This document shows, piece by piece, positions 38,897 through 45,742 of a stretch of DNA of 64,000 bases. How positions within the stretch are numbered: position 1 is the first letter of the stretch; every line of letters starts with the position of its first letter. Origin of the DNA: Acinetobacter pittii (GTDB lineage Bacteria; Pseudomonadota; Gammaproteobacteria; Pseudomonadales; Moraxellaceae); contig NZ_CP139286.1 of the NCBI RefSeq assembly GCF_034067285.1, positions 2,728,001-2,792,000 on the forward strand. The letters run 5' to 3'. The notes beneath the pieces were generated by a model. It made no database searches, was not told where the DNA came from, and saw only the letters and a list, made by a program, of their open reading frames with translations. Position numbers and translations under genes: made by a program.

Positions 38897-40243
38897 ATGA
38901 ATAAATATTTGCTATGGGGCTGTATTGGTTTAGGCAGCGTGAGCAATGCGTATGCAGAGCTTCCTCAAGAATTTGGCAAGTTAGAATTAAAACTCAACAC
39001 CCGCTACTGGAACGATGAAGGCGCTGCCCACCCCACGCTTGCCAACCCTTCGCCTTCGTCAAGTGAATATGAACAAAGTGCCTTAGGGCTTGAGTTAAAT
39101 TATCAGTCACCGTACATGTGGGACTGGCTTGGAGTAGATGGCTCACTCTATGCAGTCACCAAGTTATTTGACTCTGGCAAGCCGAACTCTCAACTTTTAG
39201 AGGTTGAAAATAATGGTAAGCTTGATCAAAACTTTGCGACCTTAGGGCAGCTCTACATCAAAGCAAAACTCGGCGACAAAGGCGAAATTAAATTAGGCCG
39301 CCAGTTGCACGACTCGCTCTTGCTTAAAAGCACCAATAACCGCGCTGTGCCTGACACTTTTTCGGGTGCGAGCGGTCAGTTTCAACTCAATGATCAGCTA
39401 CAAACTTACATTGCTTACTATGACCGCTGGAAACCGCGCAGCATGGATAGTTTTGAAAAACTGGTGACTGAAAATGACGAGCGCATTGATTATGTCGGTT
39501 TGCTTGGAGCTAAGTATCAGTACAAAAACTGGAGCGTGAATGCCGAATATTTAAATAGCAAAGATTATTTAAAAAAGTACGGGGCGATTGCTCAATATAA
39601 ATTGCCCCTGCATGGCCTTGTATGGACATTTAACACAGGTGCTTTTTTCTCGCGTGACGATGGCAAGCTGTTCAAATGTGGTGCCGAAACCGAGCTGGAC
39701 TGTGTTAAAGGCCAAGACATTAACAACCGTGGCAATGGCTATTTTGTCGATGTAAATGTGGCCAAAAACAACCTCGAAGGCGGCATTGCCGTTTCAAAGT
39801 TTGATGGTTTTTGGATTGAAGATAACTTTGCCGTGCACTCCGCCCGCAACTCGGTTTTAACGCAAGACCACGGCACCAACCCGTTTCCGACCTCTGCGAC
39901 CATTGGCCCTGACTTTACCAATAACGATGAAACTGTCATTGCCCTTCGGCTGAAATATAACTGGAAAGACTATGTGAAAGGTTTAAAAACCGAAGCGAAG
40001 TATATTTATGGCTTTGGCGCTCACCAAAGTAACATCAGCAGTGATATTGAGGGTAAAGAGCGTTACTTTGACTTTACGGTGAGTTATGCCTTGCCGTGGG
40101 TGAAAAACGTAGATGTGCGTTATTCATTTTTACATTATGAGTCGAAGTTTGAAAATGCAAACCTAGGTGAAAAAATAAATGGTTTAACTCGGAAAGATTG
40201 GGACCAGCACCGAGTATTTATTAATTACCATTATACATTTTAA
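38897..40243 (+). CDS. OprD-family outer membrane porin
   Basis: 448 residues from the ATG at 38897, with AAGGAA upstream. A signal peptide (MNKYLLWGCIGLGSVSNAYA) is cleaved before ELPQEF. The mature chain has the alternating pattern of a beta-barrel and ends in phenylalanine (INYHYTF), the outer-membrane assembly signal. Segments such as IKLGRQLHDSLLL and TDSFSGASGQF-like DTFSGASGQFQLND match OprD-type porins, which take up small organic acids. It is third in the catabolic module. Confidence 0.87.
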   Translation: MNKYLLWGCIGLGSVSNAYAELPQEFGKLELKLNTRYWNDEGAAHPTLANPSPSSSEYEQSALGLELNYQSPYMWDWLGVDGSLYAVTKLFDSGKPNSQLLEVENNGKLDQNFATLGQLYIKAKLGDKGEIKLGRQLHDSLLLKSTNNRAVPDTFSGASGQFQLNDQLQTYIAYYDRWKPRSMDSFEKLVTENDERIDYVGLLGAKYQYKNWSVNAEYLNSKDYLKKYGAIAQYKLPLHGLVWTFNTGAFFSRDDGKLFKCGAETELDCVKGQDINNRGNGYFVDVNVAKNNLEGGIAVSKFDGFWIEDNFAVHSARNSVLTQDHGTNPFPTSATIGPDFTNNDETVIALRLKYNWKDYVKGLKTEAKYIYGFGAHQSNISSDIEGKERYFDFTVSYALPWVKNVDVRYSFLHYESKFENANLGEKINGLTRKDWDQHRVFINYHYTF

Positions 40244-40248
40244 GATCG

Positions 40249-40280
40249 GGCTAAACGTTTAGTTTAGCTTTATTATTTTT
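40249..40280 (+). terminator. terminator after the porin gene
   Basis: GCTAAAC-GTTTA-GTTTAGC followed by TTTATTATTTTTATT, right after the porin stop codon. Confidence 0.82.
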
Positions 40281-40400
40281 ATTAATTTAAGGCTTTAAAT
40301 AGATTAACTTTTGAGTTTAATTAAAATATAAATTTATATTTAAAATTTTTATAATATTTTATTTAAATTGAATTGACCTGTTAAAAACTTATGATTATTA

Positions 40401-40621
40401 TGGTCCCGCTGGCCTACATTGCCAGTCGGTTTTAGCAGACCGTAGATCCATGGCGGGTTATAGTTCCACTATAAGTCGTTAGACCCTTGCGTCCCTTTTC
40501 TTTGCGGTAGGACGGGAGGGGGACGCGCTCGCGCGTGCTGGTTCCTTGGATCCCAGTCTGCTAACCCCCTTTCGTTCTACCACCATAATCAATTGACGGT
40601 GATTTTTGGTGGTAGAGCTCC
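40401..40621 (+). ncRNA. GC-rich structured RNA candidate (cis-regulatory leader or ncRNA)
   Basis: About 220 bp of distinctly GC-rich sequence sits in very AT-rich surroundings and holds many nested complementary segments. A closing long-range pairing joins TTAGCAGAC (40432-40440) and GATCC (40445-40449) with GGATC (40548-40552) and GTCTGCTAA (40556-40564). Inside are TTATAG/CTATAA (40458/40469) and GCGTCCC/GGGACGC (40489/40520). Outside are TGGC/GCCA (40410/40421) and a 10-bp stem TCTACCACCA/TGGTGGTAGA (40576/40607). A CTCC at 40618 could pair with the GGAG ribosome-binding site of the 12-codon ORF at 40643. No riboswitch class that I know fits. Confidence 0.65.
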
Positions 40622-40642
40622 ATAAATTTTCAGGAGTTAACC

Positions 40643-40681
40643 ATGACCTTTTTTAAATTAATCCTCTATCCTCTCTCATAA
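40643..40681 (+). CDS. 12-codon ORF downstream of the structured RNA
   Basis: ATG at 40643 reads MTFFKLILYPLS and then stops. The ribosome-binding sequence AGGAG is 6 bases upstream, better than for many full genes here. It could be a leader peptide whose translation is set by the upstream RNA fold, or a tiny membrane peptide. No longer gene follows until 40879, about 200 bp away. The chance of a spurious ORF is real; the ribosome-binding site and RNA context are the support. Confidence 0.4.
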   Translation: MTFFKLILYPLS

Positions 40682-40878
40682 TTTTATTTATTTAAAATTT
40701 AGATTTTCTATTATCTAAAGTTTTAAATTTATAAATTATTTTTATTTTAAAATTTAAATCATTTTATTTTATTGCTTTTATAGGCGGGTTAACTATTGCC
40801 TTTAAAAATGATTTTAAACTTTAAATATAGCGGTTTATTTTTTCTCATTGATATATCCCCAATCATTACGAGAATAAT

Positions 40879-41163
40879 ATGAAATTTTATAAAACTATTT
40901 TGGTTTTAGGCTTGATGATCGGCGATTACAGCGTTTCGGGTTGTGGCCTCCGCACGCAGCAGGAGTTTGAAAAAATTTGCCTGTCGGGTGGGCACACCCA
41001 AGCCAGTTGCGACTGTATTTACCAGCGGCTTGAACAAGTGTATTCGCCTAAGCTCATGCAACGTCTAGAACATGTCAGTTTGCAAAGTCCTGTTCTCCCA
41101 CAGGACTTTGCCCCTACTTTTTTTAGTGTGATGCGGCGGTGCGATAAAGAAGACATGGGCTAA
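40879..41163 (+). CDS. small exported cysteine-containing protein, paralogue B (possible lipoprotein)
   Basis: 94 residues. The N-terminus is hydrophobic and ends SVSGCGL, a possible lipobox, so it may be lipid-anchored, unlike paralogue A at 34951. The mature part matches that paralogue: C-x4-GHTQASCDCIYQRLEQVYSPKLM, then SLQSP, P-x-DF and a C-terminal RRC. The order and spacing of cysteines are kept, so the fold is probably the same. No function is known to me. It follows the structured RNA region and could be its regulatory target. Confidence 0.72.
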   Translation: MKFYKTILVLGLMIGDYSVSGCGLRTQQEFEKICLSGGHTQASCDCIYQRLEQVYSPKLMQRLEHVSLQSPVLPQDFAPTFFSVMRRCDKEDMG

Positions 41164-41226
41164 GCGTTTGGCTTAGCTCCCTTATCTCTGTGTCGCAATG
41201 GTGGATTACTTTAAATCAGCGCAAAA

Positions 41227-41264
41227 AATTAAAGTTCTGTTGTGGCACGGGGGCCTTGGAAAGC
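41227..41264 (+). repeat. direct repeat, left copy, bounding the PAAR island
   Basis: The first 26 bases (beginning AATTAAAGTTCTGTTG and continuing TGGCACGGGG) are identical to 45019-45044; the next about 10 bases are similar (GGCCTTGGAAA against CCTTTGGGAAA). The two copies lie 3.8 kb apart in the same orientation, on either side of the PAAR/metallopeptidase genes. Confidence 0.75.
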
Positions 41265-41424
41265 TATATTATTTATATTTAAAAATATATTAAAAAATCA
41301 ATATCTTATGTAAATTTTCATTCTTATTTACTTCTCCTGTAATAATAGAAAATAAATTTAAAAAATACTGAAACTTAGACTTTTCAAAAAGATAAAAGAG
41401 TATTTGATGAACTAGAAAATATCT
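41265..41424. other. AT-rich stretch without a gene
   Basis: No coding signal or hairpin stands out in the space between the left direct repeat and the first island gene. Confidence 0.5.
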
Positions 41425-41853
41425 TTATAAATTGTGGCATTTGTTTGTAAAACCTTGATCATCCTTTTTGTCCTCTTGAAGATAAACAGTTTTATCTTTA
41501 ATACAAAACCCAAAGGTTTGTAAGACTGTTCCTTCTTTTGTCACTATTAAATAATAGGCATGATTATCTAGAATATTTTTCTTTTTATAATCTTCAATTG
41601 AGATTTTCTTAAACCCTTCATAATCTTGATATTTAAGAATATTTTTATAAGTTAAACCATCTTTCTCAAACTCTTCTAAACTATTAACTTGATAGGCTAA
41701 GATAACTATATCTTTATTTTTGAAACTGAATAGTAGATTTTTTGACTCAATTGAACCAATTAGCTGAGGTTCACTTTTTAAGATAGAACATCCTGAGCTG
41801 AGTAAAATTAAAGATGAAATAAAAATCAACTTAATACTATTTATAATATCCAT
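41425..41853 (-). CDS. putative lipoprotein, candidate immunity protein
   Basis: 142 residues. A lipoprotein signal with lipobox LLSSGC near residue 22 puts it in the cell envelope. The mature chain is lysine-rich, with two late cysteines (FCIKDK and KCHNL at the C-terminus) that could form a disulfide. It starts 9 bp after the HExxH metallopeptidase gene and ends the minus-strand PAAR operon. Effector genes of type VI secretion are usually followed by their immunity gene, and envelope lipoproteins are common for effectors acting in the periplasm. That function is inferred from place. Confidence 0.68.
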   Translation of the reverse strand: MDIINSIKLIFISSLILLSSGCSILKSEPQLIGSIESKNLLFSFKNKDIVILAYQVNSLEEFEKDGLTYKNILKYQDYEGFKKISIEDYKKKNILDNHAYYLIVTKEGTVLQTFGFCIKDKTVYLQEDKKDDQGFTNKCHNL

Positions 41854-41862
41854 ATTTATATC

Positions 41863-42519
41863 CTAGCTTAAAGCTTCCTCAATTTTTGTTTTATAAAGTT
41901 CTATAACTTGCGTTAAATTATGGTTTTTAATGTTAGCTTTATTATTCTTACTTAATAAACCCATACCACCATGCTGAATAGCCCAATAATCGGAGACCAT
42001 TTCAGCTTGCTGTTCTAAGTTATAATCAACAAACTTTTTCGGAAGTGTCTCAACTAAGTTAGGCATTATTTTCGAAGGATATTTTTTTGTTTCGAAGATA
42101 TTGTAATCATTAGGATTAGTACTCTTTAATCTGGCACATGCTTGAACTGCTCCCGCATGAATTAATACTTTTAGCTTTTTTTGGTGTTGCCAAACATGAC
42201 CCATTTCATGAAGAAAAATTTTTTTAAAATCATCTGTTTCAGTACTATAATCACTTTTATATAATTTTTGCATTACATAAACATTACCATTAGGTGTCAC
42301 TAAAGTATCAACATCTTGGGCATCAAACGGAAAATAACTACCTAAATATATTTTAATTTTAGAGCAATCAATACTATTTTTATATACTGATTGCACAAGT
42401 TTCACCTCACCAGCAGTAAGTGGCCGATTAGGTAGACTGATTTTTACTTCTTTGACACTCCCATTTTTTGTATTTGTGAAAATATCTGAAAGTGTTTTCT
42501 TTTGCTCATATAATGCCAT
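41863..42519 (-). CDS. HExxH metallopeptidase, probable type VI secretion effector
   Basis: 218 residues without a signal peptide. The zinc site is H104-E105-M-G-H108 (FLHEMGHVWQ), with a likely third ligand in EQQAEMVSDYWA near residue 173. The preceding PLTAGEVKLVQSVYKNSIDCSKIKI and TPNGNVYVM resemble the N-terminal part of zinc-peptidase-like proteins found beside VgrG and PAAR genes. It lies 13 bp after a PAAR gene and before a lipoprotein gene. A peptidase or bacteriolytic toxin delivered by the PAAR tip is the best reading; its target is unknown. Confidence 0.72.
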   Translation of the reverse strand: MALYEQKKTLSDIFTNTKNGSVKEVKISLPNRPLTAGEVKLVQSVYKNSIDCSKIKIYLGSYFPFDAQDVDTLVTPNGNVYVMQKLYKSDYSTETDDFKKIFLHEMGHVWQHQKKLKVLIHAGAVQACARLKSTNPNDYNIFETKKYPSKIMPNLVETLPKKFVDYNLEQQAEMVSDYWAIQHGGMGLLSKNNKANIKNHNLTQVIELYKTKIEEALS

Positions 42520-42532
42520 AAATTAGCCTAAC

Positions 42533-43045
42533 CTATAGTTCATCAAAGTAAATAATATTATCTTTTAAGATTAATTCAATTTCGGTAATTTGTTCTTTTC
42601 CTTCAGTATAAAATCTATCTGTTTTTCCAGTTATATCTAAATTTCCATTTTTGAAATTTTCACCAATTTTTACTCTGCAATCTATATACTTGAGTAATTC
42701 ATTTGTTCCATCATTAAAAGAAATTTTTAACTGTTCATCAAACTTTTCACTCTGATTATCCTTTCCAGAATAAGGACTGCCACTTTCTCCTACAACATGA
42801 GACTGTTGTGGTTGAATAGTCGCTCCGCATGATAACTTATCACCCGCATATGCTACTGGCTTACCATCAAAAATCACATGGTCATGACTTTTAATAACTA
42901 CAGACCAACACCTGCATTTAGGGCACATATGACCATCACCAGCTCTAACAAACAAGTTCCCCATCTGAGAACTTCTCGATTGTGTAGATGGAATAACTCC
43001 ACCATGATCAGTAATAGCGTTGTGAATCGCAAAACCTTTAGCCAT
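42533..43045 (-). CDS. PAAR-domain protein with C-terminal extension
   Basis: 170 residues. The PAAR part covers about residues 1-95: GGVIPSTQSRSSQMG, then GHMCPKCRCWSVVIKSHDHVIFDGKPVAYAGDKLSCGATI, with repeated short strands and Cys/His residues expected to bind metal at the spike tip. The remaining about 75 residues form a separate hydrophilic extension that may hold an adaptor or a small effector. It is 17 bp downstream of a second PAAR gene. No vgrG, hcp or tss gene is in the window, so it must use a sheath encoded elsewhere. Confidence 0.85.
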   Translation of the reverse strand: MAKGFAIHNAITDHGGVIPSTQSRSSQMGNLFVRAGDGHMCPKCRCWSVVIKSHDHVIFDGKPVAYAGDKLSCGATIQPQQSHVVGESGSPYSGKDNQSEKFDEQLKISFNDGTNELLKYIDCRVKIGENFKNGNLDITGKTDRFYTEGKEQITEIELILKDNIIYFDEL

Positions 43046-43062
43046 AGCCTACCCCTTAAAAA

Positions 43063-43491
43063 TTAGTCATGACTCAAAAAGTTTTGAGGTAGGGCCTGAT
43101 CTTTGTAAATTCTGATCGCAATAGTAGTATTCGGACTATCAATAATTTCATCACCATTTTCTAAGCGACTACCGACTAGAGCTACTGATAATCCCTCGAC
43201 AACACATGCAGTACCAGCACCAGAGATGATCTTAGAGGTTGTACCATCTGCATAAATAACTTCATCTCCAACCCGGGCAATAGATAATCCTTTAATTTTC
43301 CCATTATTAGAAGAGGCATTAACTAAACCACCATTCTGAGATTTAGCACCATGTACAGCCACGTAGTAAATAGTATGAGGTTTATTATTCCAATAGAGCT
43401 TTTCAGCCTTAGAAATTTGTTGAATATCATTTTTTGAAAGCTTTTCTAATTGTTCAATAGGAAGGTCTTGTAAAAAAATAGGACTTGTCAT
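43063..43491 (-). CDS. PAAR-like spike protein
   Basis: 142 residues from the ATG at 43491 (MTSPIFLQDLPIEQ), which has AGGA eight bases upstream; an earlier ATG at 43515 has a poorer site. The C-terminal part is PAAR-like: GLSIARVGDEVIYADGTTSKIISGAGTACVVEGLSVALVGSRLENGDEII, with the short-repeat pattern of a tip protein. The first about 60 residues are an extension with no known motif. It is the first gene of the minus-strand four-gene operon 43491-41425. Confidence 0.75.
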   Translation of the reverse strand: MTSPIFLQDLPIEQLEKLSKNDIQQISKAEKLYWNNKPHTIYYVAVHGAKSQNGGLVNASSNNGKIKGLSIARVGDEVIYADGTTSKIISGAGTACVVEGLSVALVGSRLENGDEIIDSPNTTIAIRIYKDQALPQNFLSHD

Positions 43492-43724
43492 TATAGTTCC
43501 TGCTCTAATTTTCAATACAATAATATCAAAAATTACTTAAACTAAAAAATAAGTTATATGTAACCATATAGGGTTAGTATCTTAGAAAATTATTTAAAAT
43601 TTCAGAGTAAGTCATCTTTATGTCAATAGAATATTTCTTTATGAAAGACTCCTCCTTTAAGAGATATCTTTTAATTAGTTTAGCCTATTCATGTTAATAA
43701 TCGACCATACCTATTAATGAGAAT

Positions 43725-43820
43725 ATGTATAAGAAAGTATTTGATCATCCTCATGATAGTGCCACCTTATCGCAGTTTATACGTCAATATCAATATACAC
43801 CGCCACTCAGTAATTTCTAG
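43725..43820 (+). pseudogene. 31-codon ORF, possible gene remnant
   Basis: ATG at 43725 gives MYKKVFDHPHDSATLSQFIR and a further 11 residues before a stop just upstream of the lipoprotein gene at 43835. The composition is protein-like (HPHDSATLSQF), but the preceding sequence lacks a good ribosome-binding site. It may be the relic of a longer effector or transposase gene. The rest of 43516-43834 is AT-rich and presumably holds divergent promoters. Confidence 0.3.
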
Positions 43821-43834
43821 TCACGAGTAATAAT

Positions 43835-44323
43835 ATGAAGAAAACGATATTAATATTTTTAGCACCGCTACTTTTGGTTGGCTTCAATGGATGTAAAGCA
43901 TCTGAAAAAGAGGATGTAGATACATTTATTCAAAAGGACTTTAAGAATTACGTTACTGATAATAGAAAGTTGATTTTGGAAGCCAATAAAGACGTAAAAC
44001 AAGAGCCAGCTCTAAAAGAGATTATTTTCAAAAATACTTTTGTAAAGGTAAGAACTGCACAAAGTCTACTGAATGATGAGTATGGTAATTGGTTAACTGG
44101 CTTAGATAAAAATAAGTTTGACTATACCGATCTCAACGATGTCTGTTGGCTGACCGTCTACATGCAAAACTATATAAATAATATGGATGAGCAATATAAA
44201 GCCAATATCACCGAAGACACCAAAAAAAGTGTTAAACAACTATACGAAGCAAGAAATGAAATTATCAAGCTAAGAGATAGCAAAGACAAATCTCTAGCAA
44301 CTTTTCAGCAAGTTTGTAAATAG
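43835..44323 (+). CDS. putative helical lipoprotein 1, island cargo
   Basis: 162 residues. The N-terminus MKKTILIFLAPLLLVGFNGC is a lipoprotein signal with a slightly unusual lipobox (GFNGC). The mature chain is charged and probably all-helical, with cysteines at DVCWLTVYMQNYI and at the C-terminus (QVCK). I know no family. The next gene encodes a similar lipoprotein, with a D-x-C...YI pattern and a late cysteine, so the two may be distant paralogues. Within a PAAR island such pairs are often immunity proteins; that is inference. Confidence 0.68.
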   Translation: MKKTILIFLAPLLLVGFNGCKASEKEDVDTFIQKDFKNYVTDNRKLILEANKDVKQEPALKEIIFKNTFVKVRTAQSLLNDEYGNWLTGLDKNKFDYTDLNDVCWLTVYMQNYINNMDEQYKANITEDTKKSVKQLYEARNEIIKLRDSKDKSLATFQQVCK

Positions 44324-44350
44324 TTAAAAATTAATTAAATATTACTATAT

Positions 44351-44376
44351 AAAGCTCCAATTAAAAGGAGCTTTTA
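44351..44376 (+). terminator. terminator after lipoprotein 1
   Basis: AAAGCTCC and GGAGCTTT form an 8-bp stem with an 8-base loop, followed by TTAATAG. Confidence 0.65.
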
Positions 44377-44449
44377 ATAGCTAATTTTATAAATTAGTTA
44401 TAGCTAAATCTAGTTATTCCCTGCCTGAATAAGAAATGGTTAATTAATT

Positions 44450-44977
44450 GTGAAATCTAAACTTTGTATTATTTTATTGTCTCTTTTAACGGTAGCATGT
44501 AGCCAAGTACGCCCTCAAAAACATGGAATTACTGAAGCAGATATAACCCAAGCATATGAAGCATCACTCTATGCCCAATTTAACCAGCTTTACTACACAA
44601 AGTTTCTGTATAAAGCAGCATACAATGAAGCTAACAAGGTAAGTGAAACTAATGATCAGTTGCTAAGTTATGCCACTTTTTTAATGTATGCAGTCAATAC
44701 AACTTACGATTCTTTAGACATAAAGCTTAATGATGACCTAGATTTGATGGCTTCGGGTCAAAAAAGTAAGATGTCAATTGATGCATTAGATTCATTATGT
44801 GTAAGTAATAAATATATTGAAAAATATATAAAACTTAAAGAAAAAAGCGGAAGTGAGATATCAGCTAAAGCGAAAGAACTTTCAAAAGAGGCTTTGTTAC
44901 TTCAACCCAAAATTGAAAAAATCATTATGAAAACTGATTCGCCGTTAAATGATATTGAATGTAAAAAATTGATCTAA
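44450..44977 (+). CDS. putative helical lipoprotein 2, island cargo
   Basis: 175 residues with a GTG start. The signal MKSKLCIILLSLLTVACS has a clear lipobox (TVAC). The mature part is helical and charged, with DSLCVSNKYIEKYIKLKEK and a C-terminal cysteine (IECKKLI), echoing lipoprotein 1 upstream. Function is unknown; paralogous immunity proteins against the island's effector or related effectors are a reasonable guess. A strong terminator follows. Confidence 0.65.
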   Translation: MKSKLCIILLSLLTVACSQVRPQKHGITEADITQAYEASLYAQFNQLYYTKFLYKAAYNEANKVSETNDQLLSYATFLMYAVNTTYDSLDIKLNDDLDLMASGQKSKMSIDALDSLCVSNKYIEKYIKLKEKSGSEISAKAKELSKEALLLQPKIEKIIMKTDSPLNDIECKKLI

Positions 44978-44978
44978 G

Positions 44979-45014
44979 CTAGAAAAAGCCCTGATTATTC
45001 AGGGCTTTTTCTAG
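44979..45014 (+). terminator. strong terminator after lipoprotein 2
   Basis: A perfect 16-bp stem (CTAGAAAAAGCCCTGA with its complement) closed by a TTAT loop. It contains A and T tracts on both sides and so can act in both directions. It abuts the right direct repeat. Confidence 0.88.
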
Positions 45015-45018
45015 AGAG

Positions 45019-45056
45019 AATTAAAGTTCTGTTGTGGCACGGGGCCTTTGGGAAAT
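45019..45056 (+). repeat. direct repeat, right copy, bounding the PAAR island
   Basis: 26 bases identical to 41227-41252 and in the same orientation, with a similar continuation. It lies 4 bp after the lipoprotein 2 terminator. The pair therefore encloses exactly the two divergent PAAR-island transcription units. Confidence 0.75.
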
Positions 45057-45154
45057 CAAATATTTAGAGAGTTTCTTTTAATTAACGAACCATATTTAGT
45101 AGAAGGTGAAACGATTGAAAGATCAATCCTTCAAGAGCCGATATCTAAATAAAA

Positions 45155-45174
45155 AAGAGCTCATTAGAGCTCTT
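45155..45174 (-). terminator. terminator of the 131-residue hypothetical gene
   Basis: AAGAGCTC-ATTA-GAGCTCTT, read on the minus strand, runs into six T residues and overlaps the stop codon of the gene at 45173. Confidence 0.82.
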
Positions 45175-45568
45175 AGTACTTACTACTTTCAATAAATTTT
45201 AGGAAATTAATTAGTGCTAATTTATCTTTAAAGTTAACTCCTATTCCATGCCGTGTAGGATTGTTGGCGCACTCAGACTCACTAGACTGTGGAAAACGAG
45301 CAAATGCTGTATTCATATTTCCTTTTTCTTCAAAACTAAATTCAACTTTCTCTAGCTTTGTTAAATCTTCTTTAAATTTCCGAAAAGATGGATGAATCAT
45401 AAGCCTCGAAGGTTGTTTTTTTCTTTTTTGATTATCTTTCAACTGCTTAACATAAACATATTGACCATTTTTTAATTTAAATTCATGAGCATATTTACGA
45501 GTATTAGTTTGTGTATACCCTAGCTCTGTCATGAGCTCATCAATTTCTTTACAAGATAAAAAAGTCAT
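45173..45568 (-). CDS. hypothetical protein next to cas2-3
   Basis: 131 residues, basic and soluble, with no signal peptide. It begins MTFLSCKEIDELMTELGYTQ; the middle has KQLKDNQKRKKQPSRLMIHPSF and the end GIGVNFKDKLALINFLKFI. I do not recognise a family. The alternation of a short helix, a KNGQYVYVK strand pair and a final helix suggests a small alpha/beta domain. It lies 174 bp beyond the cas2-3 stop on the same strand and outside the PAAR repeats, so it could belong to either system or to neither. Confidence 0.6.
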   Translation of the reverse strand: MTFLSCKEIDELMTELGYTQTNTRKYAHEFKLKNGQYVYVKQLKDNQKRKKQPSRLMIHPSFRKFKEDLTKLEKVEFSFEEKGNMNTAFARFPQSSESECANNPTRHGIGVNFKDKLALINFLKFIESSKY

Positions 45569-45742
45569 TTCACTTAACCTAAATATTATTTTGAGGTATT
45601 TCTAACGAATCAAGAAACAAAATTCTAATGAAGAAATAGCAATACTATAAAAATAAAATAAAATTAGCTGCGATGGAAGGCTACTCTAAGTCGATATAAA
45701 AACTAAGCTTCCGTTGTGTATGAAAACCTTATTTTTAGTAAT

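Noticed and set aside
40401..40681. Manganese (yybP-ykoY), magnesium, FMN or cobalamin riboswitch
   Set aside because: None of the conserved core motifs of these classes could be found in the sequence on the plus strand.
41227..45056. Composite transposon formed by the direct repeats
   Set aside because: The repeats are only about 26-37 bp, no transposase is present, and no terminal inverted repeats were seen; recombination between repeats remains open.
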